Assembly (NCBI RefSeq): GCF_004005495.1
Contig: NZ_RZYA01000009.1
Location: 242,634-306,633, forward strand
Source: Streptomyces antnestii
GTDB lineage: Bacteria; Actinomycetota; Actinomycetes; Streptomycetales; Streptomycetaceae
Length of the DNA stretch: 64,000 nt
Direction: 5' to 3'
Position numbers and translations under genes: made by a program. Shown here in pieces: positions 33,822 to 42,193 of this stretch. Each line of letters starts with the position of its first letter. Within the stretch, counting starts at the first letter, position 1. The notes under the pieces are model-generated. The model was not told where the DNA came from. It worked only from the letters and a program-made list of their open reading frames with translations, and ran no database searches.

Positions 33822-35177
33822 TCAGTCCCGGTCCCGGTTGTCGACGATGCGCTTGATCTTGCCGATCGAGCGCATCAGGGTCTCCGGGTCCACGATGTCG
33901 ACCGAGACGCTGACGCCGACGCCGTCCTTGACGCCCTTGGCGATCTCCGCGGCGGCTGCCGGACGCCGGTCGGCGCCGACGCCGGGGCGCGCCTCGACCC
34001 GTACGGTCAGGTGGTCCATCCGACCGCGCCGGCTCAGCTCCAGCTGGAAGTGCGGGGCGACGCCGGGGGTGCGGAGCACGATCTCCTCGATCTGGCTGGG
34101 GAAGACGTTCACCCCCCGCAGGATGATCATGTCGTCGCAGCGTCCGGTGACCTTCTGCATCCGGCGGAAGGGCGCCCGGGCCGTGCCGGGCAGCAGCCGG
34201 GTCAGGTCCCGGGTGCGGTAGCGGATGACCGGCAGCGCTTCCTTGGTGAGGGAGGTGAACGTCAGCTCGCCCTCCTCCCCGTCGGGCAGCGCCTCGCCGG
34301 TGATCGGGTCGACGACCTCGGGGAAGAAGTGGTCCTCCCAGATGTGCAGCCCGTCCTTGGTCTCCACGCACTCCTGGGCGACGCCGGGGCCGATGACCTC
34401 GGAGAGCCCGTAGATGTCGACGGCGTGGATGTCCATGCGTTCCTCGATCTCCCGGCGCATGGCCTCGGTCCACGGCTCGGCGCCGAAGATGCCGACCTGC
34501 AGCGAGGTGCTGCGCGGGTCGATGCCCTGCCGTTCGAACTCGTCGAGGAGCGTGAGCATGTAGGACGGGGTGACGAGGATGACCTCGGGCTGGAAGTCCT
34601 GGATGATCTGCACCTGCCGGGCGGTCATGCCGCCGGAGGCGGGGATGACGGTGCAGCCGGCCCGCTCGGCTCCGTAGTGGGCGCCGAGACCGCCGGTGAA
34701 CAGGCCGTATCCGTAGGAGTTGTGCACCTTGTGGCCGGGGCGGACGCCCGCGGCACGGAGCGAGCGGGCGAAGACGTCGGCCCACATCGACAGGTCGTTG
34801 TCGGTGTAGCCGACGACGGTGGGGCGGCCGGTGGTGCCGCTGGAGGCGTGGACGCGGCGGACGTCCGCCATGGGGACGGCGAACATCCCGAAGGGGTACG
34901 TGTCGCGCAGGTCCGCCTTGGTGGTGAACGGGAAGCGTGCGAGGTCCTCCAGGGTGCGGCAGTCCTCGGGCCGTACCCCGGCCGCGTCGAACTTCCTCCG
35001 GTACAGCTCGACGTTGTCGTAGGCGTGCCGGAGCGTGGCCCGGAGGCGGGTGAGCTGCTGCTCCCTGAGCTCTTCCCGGCTCAACCGCTCACCGGTGTCC
35101 CGGAGTTCGCCGGGGAGCGGGGGGCCGAGCCGCTGTCCCGCGGCGGCCGTGGCCATCAGGTTGCTGCCCATCGTCAT
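33822..35177 (-). CDS. paaK: Phenylacetate-CoA ligase
   Basis: 451 residues of the adenylate-forming PaaK family: ATP/AMP-binding SSGTTGRPTVVGYT near 112-125, ISDF-type central motif with YGLSEVIGPG, and a C-terminal lid LGI/R-type region (GRCDDMIILRGVNVFPSQIEE). It activates phenylacetate to phenylacetyl-CoA, the entry step of the paa pathway. The ATG overlaps the stop of paaI (ATGA), so both are cotranscribed. A palindromic site upstream of paaI would control the unit. Confidence 0.95.
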   Translation of the reverse strand: MTMGSNLMATAAAGQRLGPPLPGELRDTGERLSREELREQQLTRLRATLRHAYDNVELYRRKFDAAGVRPEDCRTLEDLARFPFTTKADLRDTYPFGMFAVPMADVRRVHASSGTTGRPTVVGYTDNDLSMWADVFARSLRAAGVRPGHKVHNSYGYGLFTGGLGAHYGAERAGCTVIPASGGMTARQVQIIQDFQPEVILVTPSYMLTLLDEFERQGIDPRSTSLQVGIFGAEPWTEAMRREIEERMDIHAVDIYGLSEVIGPGVAQECVETKDGLHIWEDHFFPEVVDPITGEALPDGEEGELTFTSLTKEALPVIRYRTRDLTRLLPGTARAPFRRMQKVTGRCDDMIILRGVNVFPSQIEEIVLRTPGVAPHFQLELSRRGRMDHLTVRVEARPGVGADRRPAAAAEIAKGVKDGVGVSVSVDIVDPETLMRSIGKIKRIVDNRDRD

Positions 35178-35578
35178 TCCTCCACACTTCGGATCACGCG
35201 GCTTCGCCCTCGGAACTCCGCGATGACTTCCTCGCCCCGCCGGACGCTGACGTCGTAGATTCCGCTCCGCCCGTAGGTGGTGCGTTCCTCGGCCCGCGCC
35301 CGCAGGACGTCGCCTTCCGCGGCGGGCGCCACGAAGGTGATGTCCGCGCCCGCGGCCACGGTGACCGGGCCGAGGCTGTTGCAGGCGCAGGCGAAGGCCG
35401 TGTCGGCGAGCAGGAAGACGTAGCCGCCGTGGGCGATGCCGTGTCCGTTGACCATGTTCTCGCGGACGGTCATCCGCACCTCCGCCGCTCCCTCACGAGC
35501 TTCCAGCAGCTCGATGCCGAGCCGCCGGGACGCCTCGTCGGCGGCGAACATCTGCTGTGCGGATGCGGAGTTGTCCAC
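35174..35578 (-). CDS. paaI: Hydroxyphenylacetyl-CoA thioesterase PaaI
   Basis: 134-residue hotdog-fold thioesterase. The HGGYVFLLADTAFACACNSLG segment carries the catalytic Asp and follows the HGIAHGGY motif of PaaI. It recycles CoA from dead-end (hydroxy)phenylacetyl-CoA intermediates. GTG start at 35578. It overlaps paaK and is transcribed divergently from the enoyl-CoA hydratase gene, across a shared TetR-type palindrome. Confidence 0.92.
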   Translation of the reverse strand: MDNSASAQQMFAADEASRRLGIELLEAREGAAEVRMTVRENMVNGHGIAHGGYVFLLADTAFACACNSLGPVTVAAGADITFVAPAAEGDVLRARAEERTTYGRSGIYDVSVRRGEEVIAEFRGRSRVIRSVEE

Positions 35579-35604
35579 AGGTCATCGACCACCCTTGCTG
35601 CCCG

Positions 35605-35618
35605 ACCGAACATTCGGT
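35605..35618. promoter_or_regulatory. PaaR-like operator, divergent paaI / hydratase region
   Basis: accgaa and ttcggt around a 2-bp centre (ca). The same element, flanked similarly (gACCGAACrTTCGGTT), is repeated before paaA at 36666-36679. TetR-family PaaR repressors of actinobacteria bind sites of this type and are released by phenylacetyl-CoA. No paaR gene lies in the window. Confidence 0.75.
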
Positions 35619-35678
35619 TAGCGTTACGACGCGATTAAACAATCAGCATCTGAAGTGCCTGTCAAGAGGTGGAATGTC

Positions 35679-36533
35679 TTGTCCGAGACCCCCAGTCAGC
35701 GCCCCGACTTCTTCGCCCGCCACCAGGTTCTGACCGAGCAGGCACTCGCGGTCACCCGCCGCCTCGACACCGGGACGTACGAGAACAGTGGCGCGGGCTA
35801 CGAGACGCTGCTCGTCGAGGAGCGCGACGACCGGGTCGTGGTGACCCTGCACCGCCCGGAGGCCCGCAACGCGATCAGCGGGCGGATGATCGACGAACTG
35901 CACTCCGTCTGCGACGCGCTGGAGCGCCACCCCAGACTGCTGCTGCTCACCGGGCACGGCGGGGTCTTCGCGGGCGGCGCCGACATCGCCGAGCTGCTGG
36001 CCCGCGGCCGCGACGACGCCCTGCGGGGCATCAACAGCCGGCTGTTCGAGCGGGTGCGGCGGCTGCCGATGCCGACCGTCGCCGCGGTGGACGGCTGGGC
36101 ACTGGGCGGCGGCGCCGAGCTGTCGTACGCGTGTGACATCCGGATCGCCGGACCCGACGCGGTCTTCGGCAATCCGGAGCCGGGCCTCGGCATCCTCGCC
36201 GCGGCCGGCGCCTCCTGGCGGCTGCCGGAGCTGGTCGGCGAGTCCGTGGCCAAGCAGGTGCTGCTGGCCGGGCGCACCCTCGACGCGGCGGCGGCGCTGG
36301 CCGCCGGGCTTGTCATGGAGGTCGTGCCGGCGGACGAGCTGGTCGAGCGGGCGCATGCGGTGATCGACAGGATGGCGCGCTCCTCGGCGACCGCGCTGCG
36401 GCTGACCAAGCTCGTGGTCGACGCGCCCGGAGCGCATCCGGTCGCCGACGACCTGGCGCAGGCCGTGCTGTTCGAAGGCCAGGACAAGAGGGACCGGATG
36501 ACACGGTTCCTGGAGAAGAAGGCGAGCCGATGA
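35679..36533 (+). CDS. Enoyl-CoA hydratase/isomerase family protein (paa pathway)
   Basis: 284 residues from a TTG at 35679 with AGAGGTGG well placed upstream. A GTG at 35655 is possible. The crotonase oxyanion-hole motifs are clear: GGVFAGGADIAELLARG and VDGWALGGGAELSYACDIRIAGPDAVFGNPE. An N-terminal extension of about 40 residues precedes the fold. It probably acts in paa ring-cleavage beta-oxidation (PaaF/PaaG role) because it shares a PaaR-like palindrome with paaI and is followed by paaA. Which of the two reactions it performs cannot be told. Confidence 0.85.
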   Translation: MSETPSQRPDFFARHQVLTEQALAVTRRLDTGTYENSGAGYETLLVEERDDRVVVTLHRPEARNAISGRMIDELHSVCDALERHPRLLLLTGHGGVFAGGADIAELLARGRDDALRGINSRLFERVRRLPMPTVAAVDGWALGGGAELSYACDIRIAGPDAVFGNPEPGLGILAAAGASWRLPELVGESVAKQVLLAGRTLDAAAALAAGLVMEVVPADELVERAHAVIDRMARSSATALRLTKLVVDAPGAHPVADDLAQAVLFEGQDKRDRMTRFLEKKASR

Positions 36534-36685
36534 CGAGTCCCACGGAGCGCGACGACGACCCGGGCACCACTCCTGTGCCCGCCCCACAAGCCACCGCCCC
36601 CGACTCCGTCGCCGTCGCCGTCGTCGGTCTTGCCACGGAGGCCGAAGTGTCCGAGACTAGGACCGACCGAACGTTCGGTTTCTAA
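36530..36685 (+). pseudogene. Short ORF, possible remnant of a 3-hydroxyacyl-CoA dehydrogenase (paaH-like)
   Basis: A 51-codon frame starts with an ATG overlapping the hydratase stop (ATGA) and ends TAA within the paaA leader. Its product reads SVAVAVVGLATEAEVSE near the middle, which resembles the first Rossmann strand (VAVVGLGTMG) that opens PaaH dehydrogenases, and then stops making sense. The second PaaR-like palindrome lies inside its 3' end. The likely explanation is a deletion that removed most of a paaH gene and fused its start to the paaA promoter region. Low confidence because the matching stretch is short. Confidence 0.35.
36666..36679. promoter_or_regulatory. PaaR-like operator before paaA
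   Basis: Perfect 14-bp palindrome accgaacgttcggt, 14 bp before the paaA start at 36694. It matches the site at 35605-35618 in both arms. Confidence 0.78.
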
Positions 36686-36693
36686 GGATGGTC

Positions 36694-37680
36694 ATGCCAA
36701 GCTCTACTTCCTCCTCACCGGACGGCGCCGACGAGCGCCTCCAGGAGCAGTTCGACCGCACCATCGCCCGGGACCAGCGGGTCGAGCCACGCGACTGGAT
36801 GCCGGACGGTTACCGCAAGACGCTGATCCGGCAGATCGCGCAGCACGCCCACTCCGAGATCATCGGGATGCAGCCGGAGGGTGACTGGATCACGCGTGCG
36901 CCGTCCCTGCGCCGCAAGGCGATCCTGTTCGCGAAGGTGCAGGACGAGGCGGGGCACGGGCTGTATCTGTACTCGGCGGCCGAGACGCTCGGCGCGGACC
37001 GGGAGGATCTGGTCGAGCGGCTGATCTCCGGCCGCCAGAAGTACTCCTCGATCTTCAACTACCCGACGCCGACGTTCGCCGACGTCGGTGTCATCGGCTG
37101 GTTCGTCGACGGCGCGGCGATCTGCAACCAGGTGCCGCTGTGCCGCAGTTCGTACGGTCCGTACGCGCGGGCCATGGTGCGGGTGTGCAAGGAGGAGTCC
37201 TTCCACCAGCGCCAGGGCTACGAGCTGCTCATGACGATGATGCGCGGCACCGAGGAGCAGCGGGCGATGGTGCAGGACGCGGTCGACCGCTGGTGGTGGC
37301 CCTCGCTGATGATGTTCGGCCCGCCGGACGACGACTCGCCCAACTCGGCCCGGTCGATGGCCTGGCGCATCAAGCGGCACTCCAACGACGAGTTGCGGCA
37401 GAGGTTCGTCGACATGACCGTTCCACAGGCCGGGAAGCTGGGCGTCACCCTCCCCGATCCCGAACTGCGGTGGAACGAGGAGCGCGGCCGTCACGACTTC
37501 GGTACGCCGGACTTCACCGAGCTGATGCGCGTCATCAAGGGCGACGGTCCGTGCAACGCCGAGCGGATCGGCCGGCGGCGCGCGGCGCACGAAGAAGGCG
37601 CCTGGGTGCGCGAAGCAGCGGCGGCGCACGCGGCCAAGCAGGCCCGCCGGGAAGAGCAAGAGAAGGAGCACGCCGCATGA
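36694..37680 (+). CDS. paaA: Phenylacetyl-CoA 1,2-epoxidase catalytic subunit PaaA
   Basis: 328 residues from the ATG at 36694 with AAGG 6 bp upstream; an ATG at 36688 is too close to it. The ferritin-like di-iron subunit keeps both metal motifs, AKVQDEAGHG and CKEESFHQRQGYE. With PaaC and PaaE it epoxidises the aromatic ring of phenylacetyl-CoA. Its stop overlaps the paaB start. Confidence 0.95.
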   Translation: MPSSTSSSPDGADERLQEQFDRTIARDQRVEPRDWMPDGYRKTLIRQIAQHAHSEIIGMQPEGDWITRAPSLRRKAILFAKVQDEAGHGLYLYSAAETLGADREDLVERLISGRQKYSSIFNYPTPTFADVGVIGWFVDGAAICNQVPLCRSSYGPYARAMVRVCKEESFHQRQGYELLMTMMRGTEEQRAMVQDAVDRWWWPSLMMFGPPDDDSPNSARSMAWRIKRHSNDELRQRFVDMTVPQAGKLGVTLPDPELRWNEERGRHDFGTPDFTELMRVIKGDGPCNAERIGRRRAAHEEGAWVREAAAAHAAKQARREEQEKEHAA

Positions 37681-37970
37681 GCGGGACGAACGGCCAGTGG
37701 CCGCTGTACGAGATCTTCGTGCGCAGCAAGCGCGGACTGAACCATGTGCACGTCGGCTCGTTGCGCGCCGCCGACGACCGGATGGCGCTCACCCACGCCC
37801 GCGACCTCTACACCCGCCGCAACGAGGGCGTCAGCATCTGGGCGATGCGCAGCGACGGCATCGCCGCCTCCACCCCCGACGAGAAGGACCCCTTCTTCGA
37901 GCCCAGCGGCGACAAGATCTACCGCCACCCGACGTTCTACGACATCCCCGCGGATGTCCCGCACATCTAG
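37677..37970 (+). CDS. paaB: Phenylacetyl-CoA epoxidase subunit PaaB
   Basis: 97 residues with the PaaB signature WPLYEIFVRSKRGLNHVHVG and ALTHARDLYTRR, close to the usual family length. It bridges the PaaA-PaaC subcomplexes. The ATG overlaps the paaA stop. Confidence 0.95.
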   Translation: MSGTNGQWPLYEIFVRSKRGLNHVHVGSLRAADDRMALTHARDLYTRRNEGVSIWAMRSDGIAASTPDEKDPFFEPSGDKIYRHPTFYDIPADVPHI

Positions 37971-37987
37971 CCGGAACAGGAGCGGAC

Positions 37988-38881
37988 ATGAGTGACGATC
38001 ACGTGTACCTGTCCCTGGCCGGGATCGGGGACGGGTCCGGGCACGGTTCCGGGACCGAGGGTGTGGACGGTGATGCGCGCTGGGCGTTCGGCACGGGCTT
38101 CACCGACCCGCTGCACGGGGTGGCGACCACGCTGTCCGAGGGCGTCGACGGCCGGGCGCTGGCCGCCTGCTGCACGGCGCTGGGCGATGACGCGCTGGTC
38201 AGCGCGCAGCGGCTGGCGCAGTGGTGCACCCGCGCGCCGGAGCTGGAGGAGGAGGTCGCCCTTGCCAACATCGGCCTCGACCTGCTCGGGCAGGCCCGCC
38301 TGCTGTACTCCCGCGCCGGTCAGGCCGACGGCAGCGGCCGGGGCGAGGACGCGTACGCCTACTTCCGTGACGCGGACGAGTTCCGCAGTGTGCGCCTGGC
38401 CGAACTGCCGGGCGGGGACTTCGCGTTCTGCGTCGGCCGGCTCCTGGTGCAGTCCGCCTGGCGGCTCGCCCAGTTCGAGCAGCTGACCGGCTGCGCGGAC
38501 CCGGTGCTTGCCGCCGTGGCCGCCAAGGGCGTCAAGGAACTGGCGTACCACCGTCAGTACGCGGCCGAGTGGGTCGTCCGGCTCGGCGACGGCACCGAGG
38601 AGTCGCACCGGCGCATGCAGGGCGCCTGGGACGAACTGGCGCCCTGGCTCGGGGAGTTGTACGAGGACGGGGTCGCGGAGAGCTTCGGCGTCTCGCCCCG
38701 TTCGGTGGCCGAGGCGACGCGTGCGGTGCTCGCGCAGGTGGCCGTGGCCGCCGGGCTCACGGACTCGCCGGCGGCCCCGGTTCCCGGTTCCGGCCGTGCC
38801 GGCGACCGTACGGAGCACCTGGAGCCGCTGCTGGCCGAGCTCCAGGTCGTGGCCCGTGCCCACCCGGAAGGCACGTGGTGA
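37988..38881 (+). CDS. paaC: Phenylacetyl-CoA epoxidase structural subunit PaaC
   Basis: 297-residue ferritin-like helical protein lacking the full iron ligands of PaaA. Typical segments are EEEVALANIGLDLLGQARLLYSRAG, DEFRSVRLAELPGGDFAF and VKELAYHRQYAAEWVVRLGDGTEES. It pairs with PaaA. A Gly/Ser-rich insertion follows the first strand (residues 12-27). The paaD start overlaps its stop. Confidence 0.94.
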   Translation: MSDDHVYLSLAGIGDGSGHGSGTEGVDGDARWAFGTGFTDPLHGVATTLSEGVDGRALAACCTALGDDALVSAQRLAQWCTRAPELEEEVALANIGLDLLGQARLLYSRAGQADGSGRGEDAYAYFRDADEFRSVRLAELPGGDFAFCVGRLLVQSAWRLAQFEQLTGCADPVLAAVAAKGVKELAYHRQYAAEWVVRLGDGTEESHRRMQGAWDELAPWLGELYEDGVAESFGVSPRSVAEATRAVLAQVAVAAGLTDSPAAPVPGSGRAGDRTEHLEPLLAELQVVARAHPEGTW

Positions 38882-39408
38882 CGATGACCGGGACCGGGAC
38901 GATGGCCGGGACCGTGAGCGCGGAGCGGGTCGCCGCGGAGGTGGTCGACCCGGAGCTGCCCATGCTCACGCTGGCGGAGCTGGGTGTGCTGCGCGCGGTG
39001 GAGACCGGCACGGACGGTTCGGTGACGGCCACCCTCACCCCGACGTACTCCGGGTGTCCCGCGATGGCGGAGATGCGGGCCGACCTGGCGGCGCGCCTGG
39101 AATCGGCCGGGTTCGCCGACGTCCGCATAGTGACGGTCCTCGACCCGCCGTGGACGACGGACTGGATCTCGGACGAGGGCCGCCGCAAGCTCACGGAACA
39201 CGGCATCGCGCCGCCCGGTCCCGCCCCGCGGCACGCAGGCGGCGGCCCGCTGCCGCTGGTGCTTTCGCCGACCCGGCGCGTCGTGCCCTGCCCGTACTGC
39301 GGCTCGGCCGACACCGAGGAGACGTCCCGCTTCGGGGCCACCTCCTGCCGGGCCCTGCGCCGCTGCCGCAGTTGTCTGGAACCGTACGAGCAGGTCAAGG
39401 AGATCTGA
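38878..39408 (+). CDS. paaD: Phenylacetate pathway iron-sulfur assembly-like protein PaaD
   Basis: 176 residues, MIP18/DUF59 type. VVDPELPMLTLAELGVLRAVET and TLTPTYSGCPAMAEMRADL are family hallmarks. A C-terminal zinc-ribbon-like CPYCGSADTEETS...CRSC follows. It helps mature the PaaE or epoxidase cofactors. GTG at 38878 overlaps the paaC stop; ATG at 38884 is the alternative. Confidence 0.93.
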   Translation: MTMTGTGTMAGTVSAERVAAEVVDPELPMLTLAELGVLRAVETGTDGSVTATLTPTYSGCPAMAEMRADLAARLESAGFADVRIVTVLDPPWTTDWISDEGRRKLTEHGIAPPGPAPRHAGGGPLPLVLSPTRRVVPCPYCGSADTEETSRFGATSCRALRRCRSCLEPYEQVKEI

Positions 39409-40529
39409 TGACCGCCTCCACCACCGCCCCCGCTGTCTCCGCCGCACCGGTGGCGGGCCCGGCCCGCCGTCGCCCGGCGTTCCACACGCTGCGGATCGCC
39501 GCGGTCGAGCGGCTGACCGAGGACTCGGCCGCGGTCACCTTCGACATCCCGGCCGCACTGGCCGGGGAGTTCGCGTTCGCGCCGGGCCAGTCCCTGACGC
39601 TGCGGCGCGAGATCGAGGGCCGCGACGAACGCCGCTCGTACTCCATCTGCTCGCCGGTGGGCAGCGGCCCGCGGATCGGCGTGCGTGTCGTCCCCGGCGG
39701 CCTCTTCTCCTCCTGGCTGGTCAACGACGTACGTCCCGGCGACGAGGTCGAGGTGATGGTCCCCACCGGCCTGTTCACCCCCGACCTCACCCGGCCCGGC
39801 CATCACGTCCTGATCGCCGCCGGTTCCGGCATCACGCCGATGCTGTCGATCGCCGCCTCGGTCCTGGCCGCCGACGACCGCTCCCGCGTCACCCTCTTCT
39901 ACGGGAACCGGCGCAGCAGCACGGTGATGTTCGCCGACGAGCTGGCCGACCTCAAGGACCGGTTCCCGACCCGCTTCCAGCTCGGGCACGTCCTCTCCCG
40001 CGAGCCGCGCGAGGCCGAGGTGCTCTCCGGCCGCCTGGACGCCGACCGCCTCGCCGCCCTCGTCGGCTCGCTGATCGACACCGCCGACGCCGACCACTGG
40101 TGGCTGTGCGGTCCGCACGGCATGGTCCGTGACGCGCAGGGCGTCCTCGCCGGCCTCGGCGTGGCCGAGGACCGTGTCCACCAGGAGCTGTTCTTCGCGG
40201 ACGACGAACCGGTACGGGAGGTGCGGCACGCGGACGCTCCCGCGGAAGGGCCCGTCAGCGAGGTGACCATCAGCCTCGACGGCCGTACGACCACCACCCC
40301 GCTCCCCCGCGACCGCAGCATCCTGGAGGGCGCCCAACAGGCCCGCCCCGACGTGCCGTTCGCGTGCAAGGGCGGTGTCTGCGGCACCTGCCGCGCGCTG
40401 GTGTGCGACGGCGAGGCCGAGATGCGCCGCAACTTCGCGCTCGAGCAGTCCGAGGTCGACGCGGGCTATGTCCTTACCTGCCAGACGTACGCTGTGTCCG
40501 ACTCCCTGACCGTCGACTTCGACAGCTGA
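39408..40529 (+). CDS. paaE: Phenylacetyl-CoA epoxidase reductase PaaE
   Basis: 373 residues. An FAD-binding ferredoxin reductase part (RRSYSICSPVG, then GSGITPMLSIAASVL for NAD(P)H) is fused to a C-terminal plant-type [2Fe-2S] ferredoxin with CKGGVCGTC and a final Cys in VLTCQTY. It transfers electrons from NADPH to the PaaA di-iron site. The ATG overlaps the paaD stop, closing a paaABCDE operon. Confidence 0.95.
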   Translation: MTASTTAPAVSAAPVAGPARRRPAFHTLRIAAVERLTEDSAAVTFDIPAALAGEFAFAPGQSLTLRREIEGRDERRSYSICSPVGSGPRIGVRVVPGGLFSSWLVNDVRPGDEVEVMVPTGLFTPDLTRPGHHVLIAAGSGITPMLSIAASVLAADDRSRVTLFYGNRRSSTVMFADELADLKDRFPTRFQLGHVLSREPREAEVLSGRLDADRLAALVGSLIDTADADHWWLCGPHGMVRDAQGVLAGLGVAEDRVHQELFFADDEPVREVRHADAPAEGPVSEVTISLDGRTTTTPLPRDRSILEGAQQARPDVPFACKGGVCGTCRALVCDGEAEMRRNFALEQSEVDAGYVLTCQTYAVSDSLTVDFDS

Positions 40530-40580
40530 GGCCGCGGGCCACGGCAGGTACACCCGACGTTCCGGGCGGGACCGCATACG

Positions 40581-41438
40581 TCAGGACAGGTGCACGCGCG
40601 CCTCGGCCCGCTGCCCGCCGCCGAAGTCCGCGGCGCGATGGGCGACCCACTCGGCGTAGGTGTGGGCGGGGCGGCCGGTGACCTGCTCGATGGTCGGCAG
40701 GACCGGGGTCGGTTGCGCCTGGGCGGCGAGTTGGTCCAGGAGGAAGTCGGCGGCGGGCGGCGGCATATGGCCGGTCAGCTGTCGTCGGACGTCCTCGCGG
40801 GGCACCTGGAGGAAGCGGGCCGGCAGGCCGAGGACCTCGCCGATCACGCGCACCCGGTCGGTCTGGCTGAGCGCCTGCGGTCCGGTGAGTTCGTACGTCG
40901 TGCCGGGCCGCGGGGTGCGCAGGGCGTGGGCGGCGACCGCGGCGATGTCCCGCTCGTCGACCGGGGCCATGGCGGCGGCGCCGTACGCGCCCCGTACGGT
41001 TCCGCCGTGCGTGATCTGGTGGGCCCAGCCGAGGTCGTTGGCCATGAAGACGGTGGGGCGCACGAACGTCCAGGACATGCCGGAGTCGATGACGGCCTGT
41101 TCGCAGGCGAGGTGCTTCTCTCCGATCCAGCCGGGCGGCGAGAAGGTGACGGAGTCCGAGGAGAGCAGCACGATGTGCCGCGTACCGGCCTCCTTGGCTG
41201 CGGTGAGGAAGCCGTCGAGGGCGCCCAGGACGGGGAACAGGAACGCGCGGTCCACACCCCGCAGGGCGGTGGCCAGGGTCTCGGGGCGGGAGAGGTCTCC
41301 GGCGACCGTCTCGACGCCGTCGGGCAGTGCGCTGGTGGCGGGGTCGCGGGTGAGGGCCCGTACCTTCTCTCCGGCGTCGATCAGTTCCTGAACGAGGTTG
41401 CGGCCGACGTTTCCGGTGGCACCGGTGACCAGGATCAC
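40581..41438 (-). CDS. NAD(P)H-binding NmrA-like/SDR family protein
   Basis: 285 residues. A Rossmann fold at the N-terminus (ILVTGATGNVGRNLVQEL), no canonical SDR Tyr-x-x-x-Lys, and ISD-type WTFVRPTVFM later place it in the NmrA/quinone oxidoreductase (QOR2-like) atypical SDR group. The substrate is unknown. GTG start with AAGGAG 9 bp upstream. A perfect palindrome covers the leader, just before the ribosome binding site. It follows the DJ-1-like gene on the same strand. Confidence 0.85.
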   Translation of the reverse strand: MILVTGATGNVGRNLVQELIDAGEKVRALTRDPATSALPDGVETVAGDLSRPETLATALRGVDRAFLFPVLGALDGFLTAAKEAGTRHIVLLSSDSVTFSPPGWIGEKHLACEQAVIDSGMSWTFVRPTVFMANDLGWAHQITHGGTVRGAYGAAAMAPVDERDIAAVAAHALRTPRPGTTYELTGPQALSQTDRVRVIGEVLGLPARFLQVPREDVRRQLTGHMPPPAADFLLDQLAAQAQPTPVLPTIEQVTGRPAHTYAEWVAHRAADFGGGQRAEARVHLS

Positions 41439-41449
41439 GGGGATCTTCT

Positions 41450-41463
41450 CCTTACGCGTAAGG
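41450..41463. promoter_or_regulatory. Perfect 14-bp palindrome before the NmrA-like gene
   Basis: ccttacgcgtaagg lies 12-25 bp before the NmrA-like GTG start and overlaps its ribosome binding site. A TTACGCGTAA core is typical of TetR- or HxlR-type operators. Confidence 0.55.
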
Positions 41464-41468
41464 GCAGT

Positions 41469-42092
41469 TCAGGCGAGCGCCGGTGCGGCGGCGGGCAGGT
41501 AGGGGGTGATGTTGCGCCAGGCGCGCTCGATGTACTCCTCCTTCTCGCCGACCGGGGCGACGTAGTGCAGCGCGCTCTCGGCGGCCTCGTTGCCTTCGAG
41601 GCGGGCGATGATCCAGGCGGCGAGGTAGTGCGAGGCCAGGCAGCCGCCGGCCGTGGCGATGTTGTCCTTGGCGTAGAAGGGCTGGTTGAGCACCTCGACG
41701 CCGGCGGCGATGACCCAGGGCTTGGTCGTCAGGTCGGTGCAGGCCGGGATGTCACTGAGGAGGCCGAGCCTGGCGAGCACGAGGGCGCCGGAGCACTGTG
41801 CCGCGATGAGCTGGCGCGAGGGGTCCAGGCGGCGCAGGACGCTCATGATCGCCGGGTCTTCGACGACCTCGCGAGTGGCGATGCCGCTGCCGACGATGAC
41901 GGCGTCGGCGGCGCACGCCTCCTCGAGGGTGGACATCTGCTCGACGACCACGCCGTTCATCGACGTCACCTTGGGGCCGGGGGTGGCGATGGTGACGCGC
42001 CAGCCGTCGGTCTTGATGCGGTTGAGCACACCGAGCGCGATCAGGGAGTCGAGTTCGTTGTAGCCCTCGAAGGTGAGGATGGCGATGTGCAT
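41469..42092 (-). CDS. DJ-1/PfpI family protein
   Basis: 207 residues. The nucleophile-elbow cysteine is in AAQCSGALVLARLG, with an acidic residue early (AILTFEGYNELDSL) forming the DJ-1/PfpI active site. AGGCLASHYLAAWII supplies the oxyanion region. Isocyanide hydratases and glyoxalase-like enzymes share this pattern, so a small-molecule hydratase or stress role is likely. It is divergent from the MocR gene, which may regulate it. Confidence 0.88.
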   Translation of the reverse strand: MHIAILTFEGYNELDSLIALGVLNRIKTDGWRVTIATPGPKVTSMNGVVVEQMSTLEEACAADAVIVGSGIATREVVEDPAIMSVLRRLDPSRQLIAAQCSGALVLARLGLLSDIPACTDLTTKPWVIAAGVEVLNQPFYAKDNIATAGGCLASHYLAAWIIARLEGNEAAESALHYVAPVGEKEEYIERAWRNITPYLPAAAPALA

Positions 42093-42169
42093 GGCGGCGG
42101 TCCTTCCGGGGTGGCCGAGTCGGCGAGTGGATCTTGATCGTAGGGACCCGGGAGCAGGACAGCCAAAGA

Positions 42170-42186
42170 ATTGTCATGCGTACAAT
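42170..42186. promoter_or_regulatory. Inverted repeat over the MocR promoter
   Basis: attgt (42170-42174) and acaat (42182-42186) flank 7 bp. The right arm is the -10 box tacaat (42181-42186), so the initiation point falls near 42193, at or next to the ATG at 42194. This suggests a leaderless, self-repressed MocR transcript. Confidence 0.5.
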
Positions 42187-42193
42187 CCGCCGC

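Noticed and set aside
40590..42137. 515-codon plus-strand frame over the NmrA and DJ-1 genes
   Set aside because: Shadow frame. The minus-strand genes contain a Rossmann fold and a DJ-1 nucleophile elbow.
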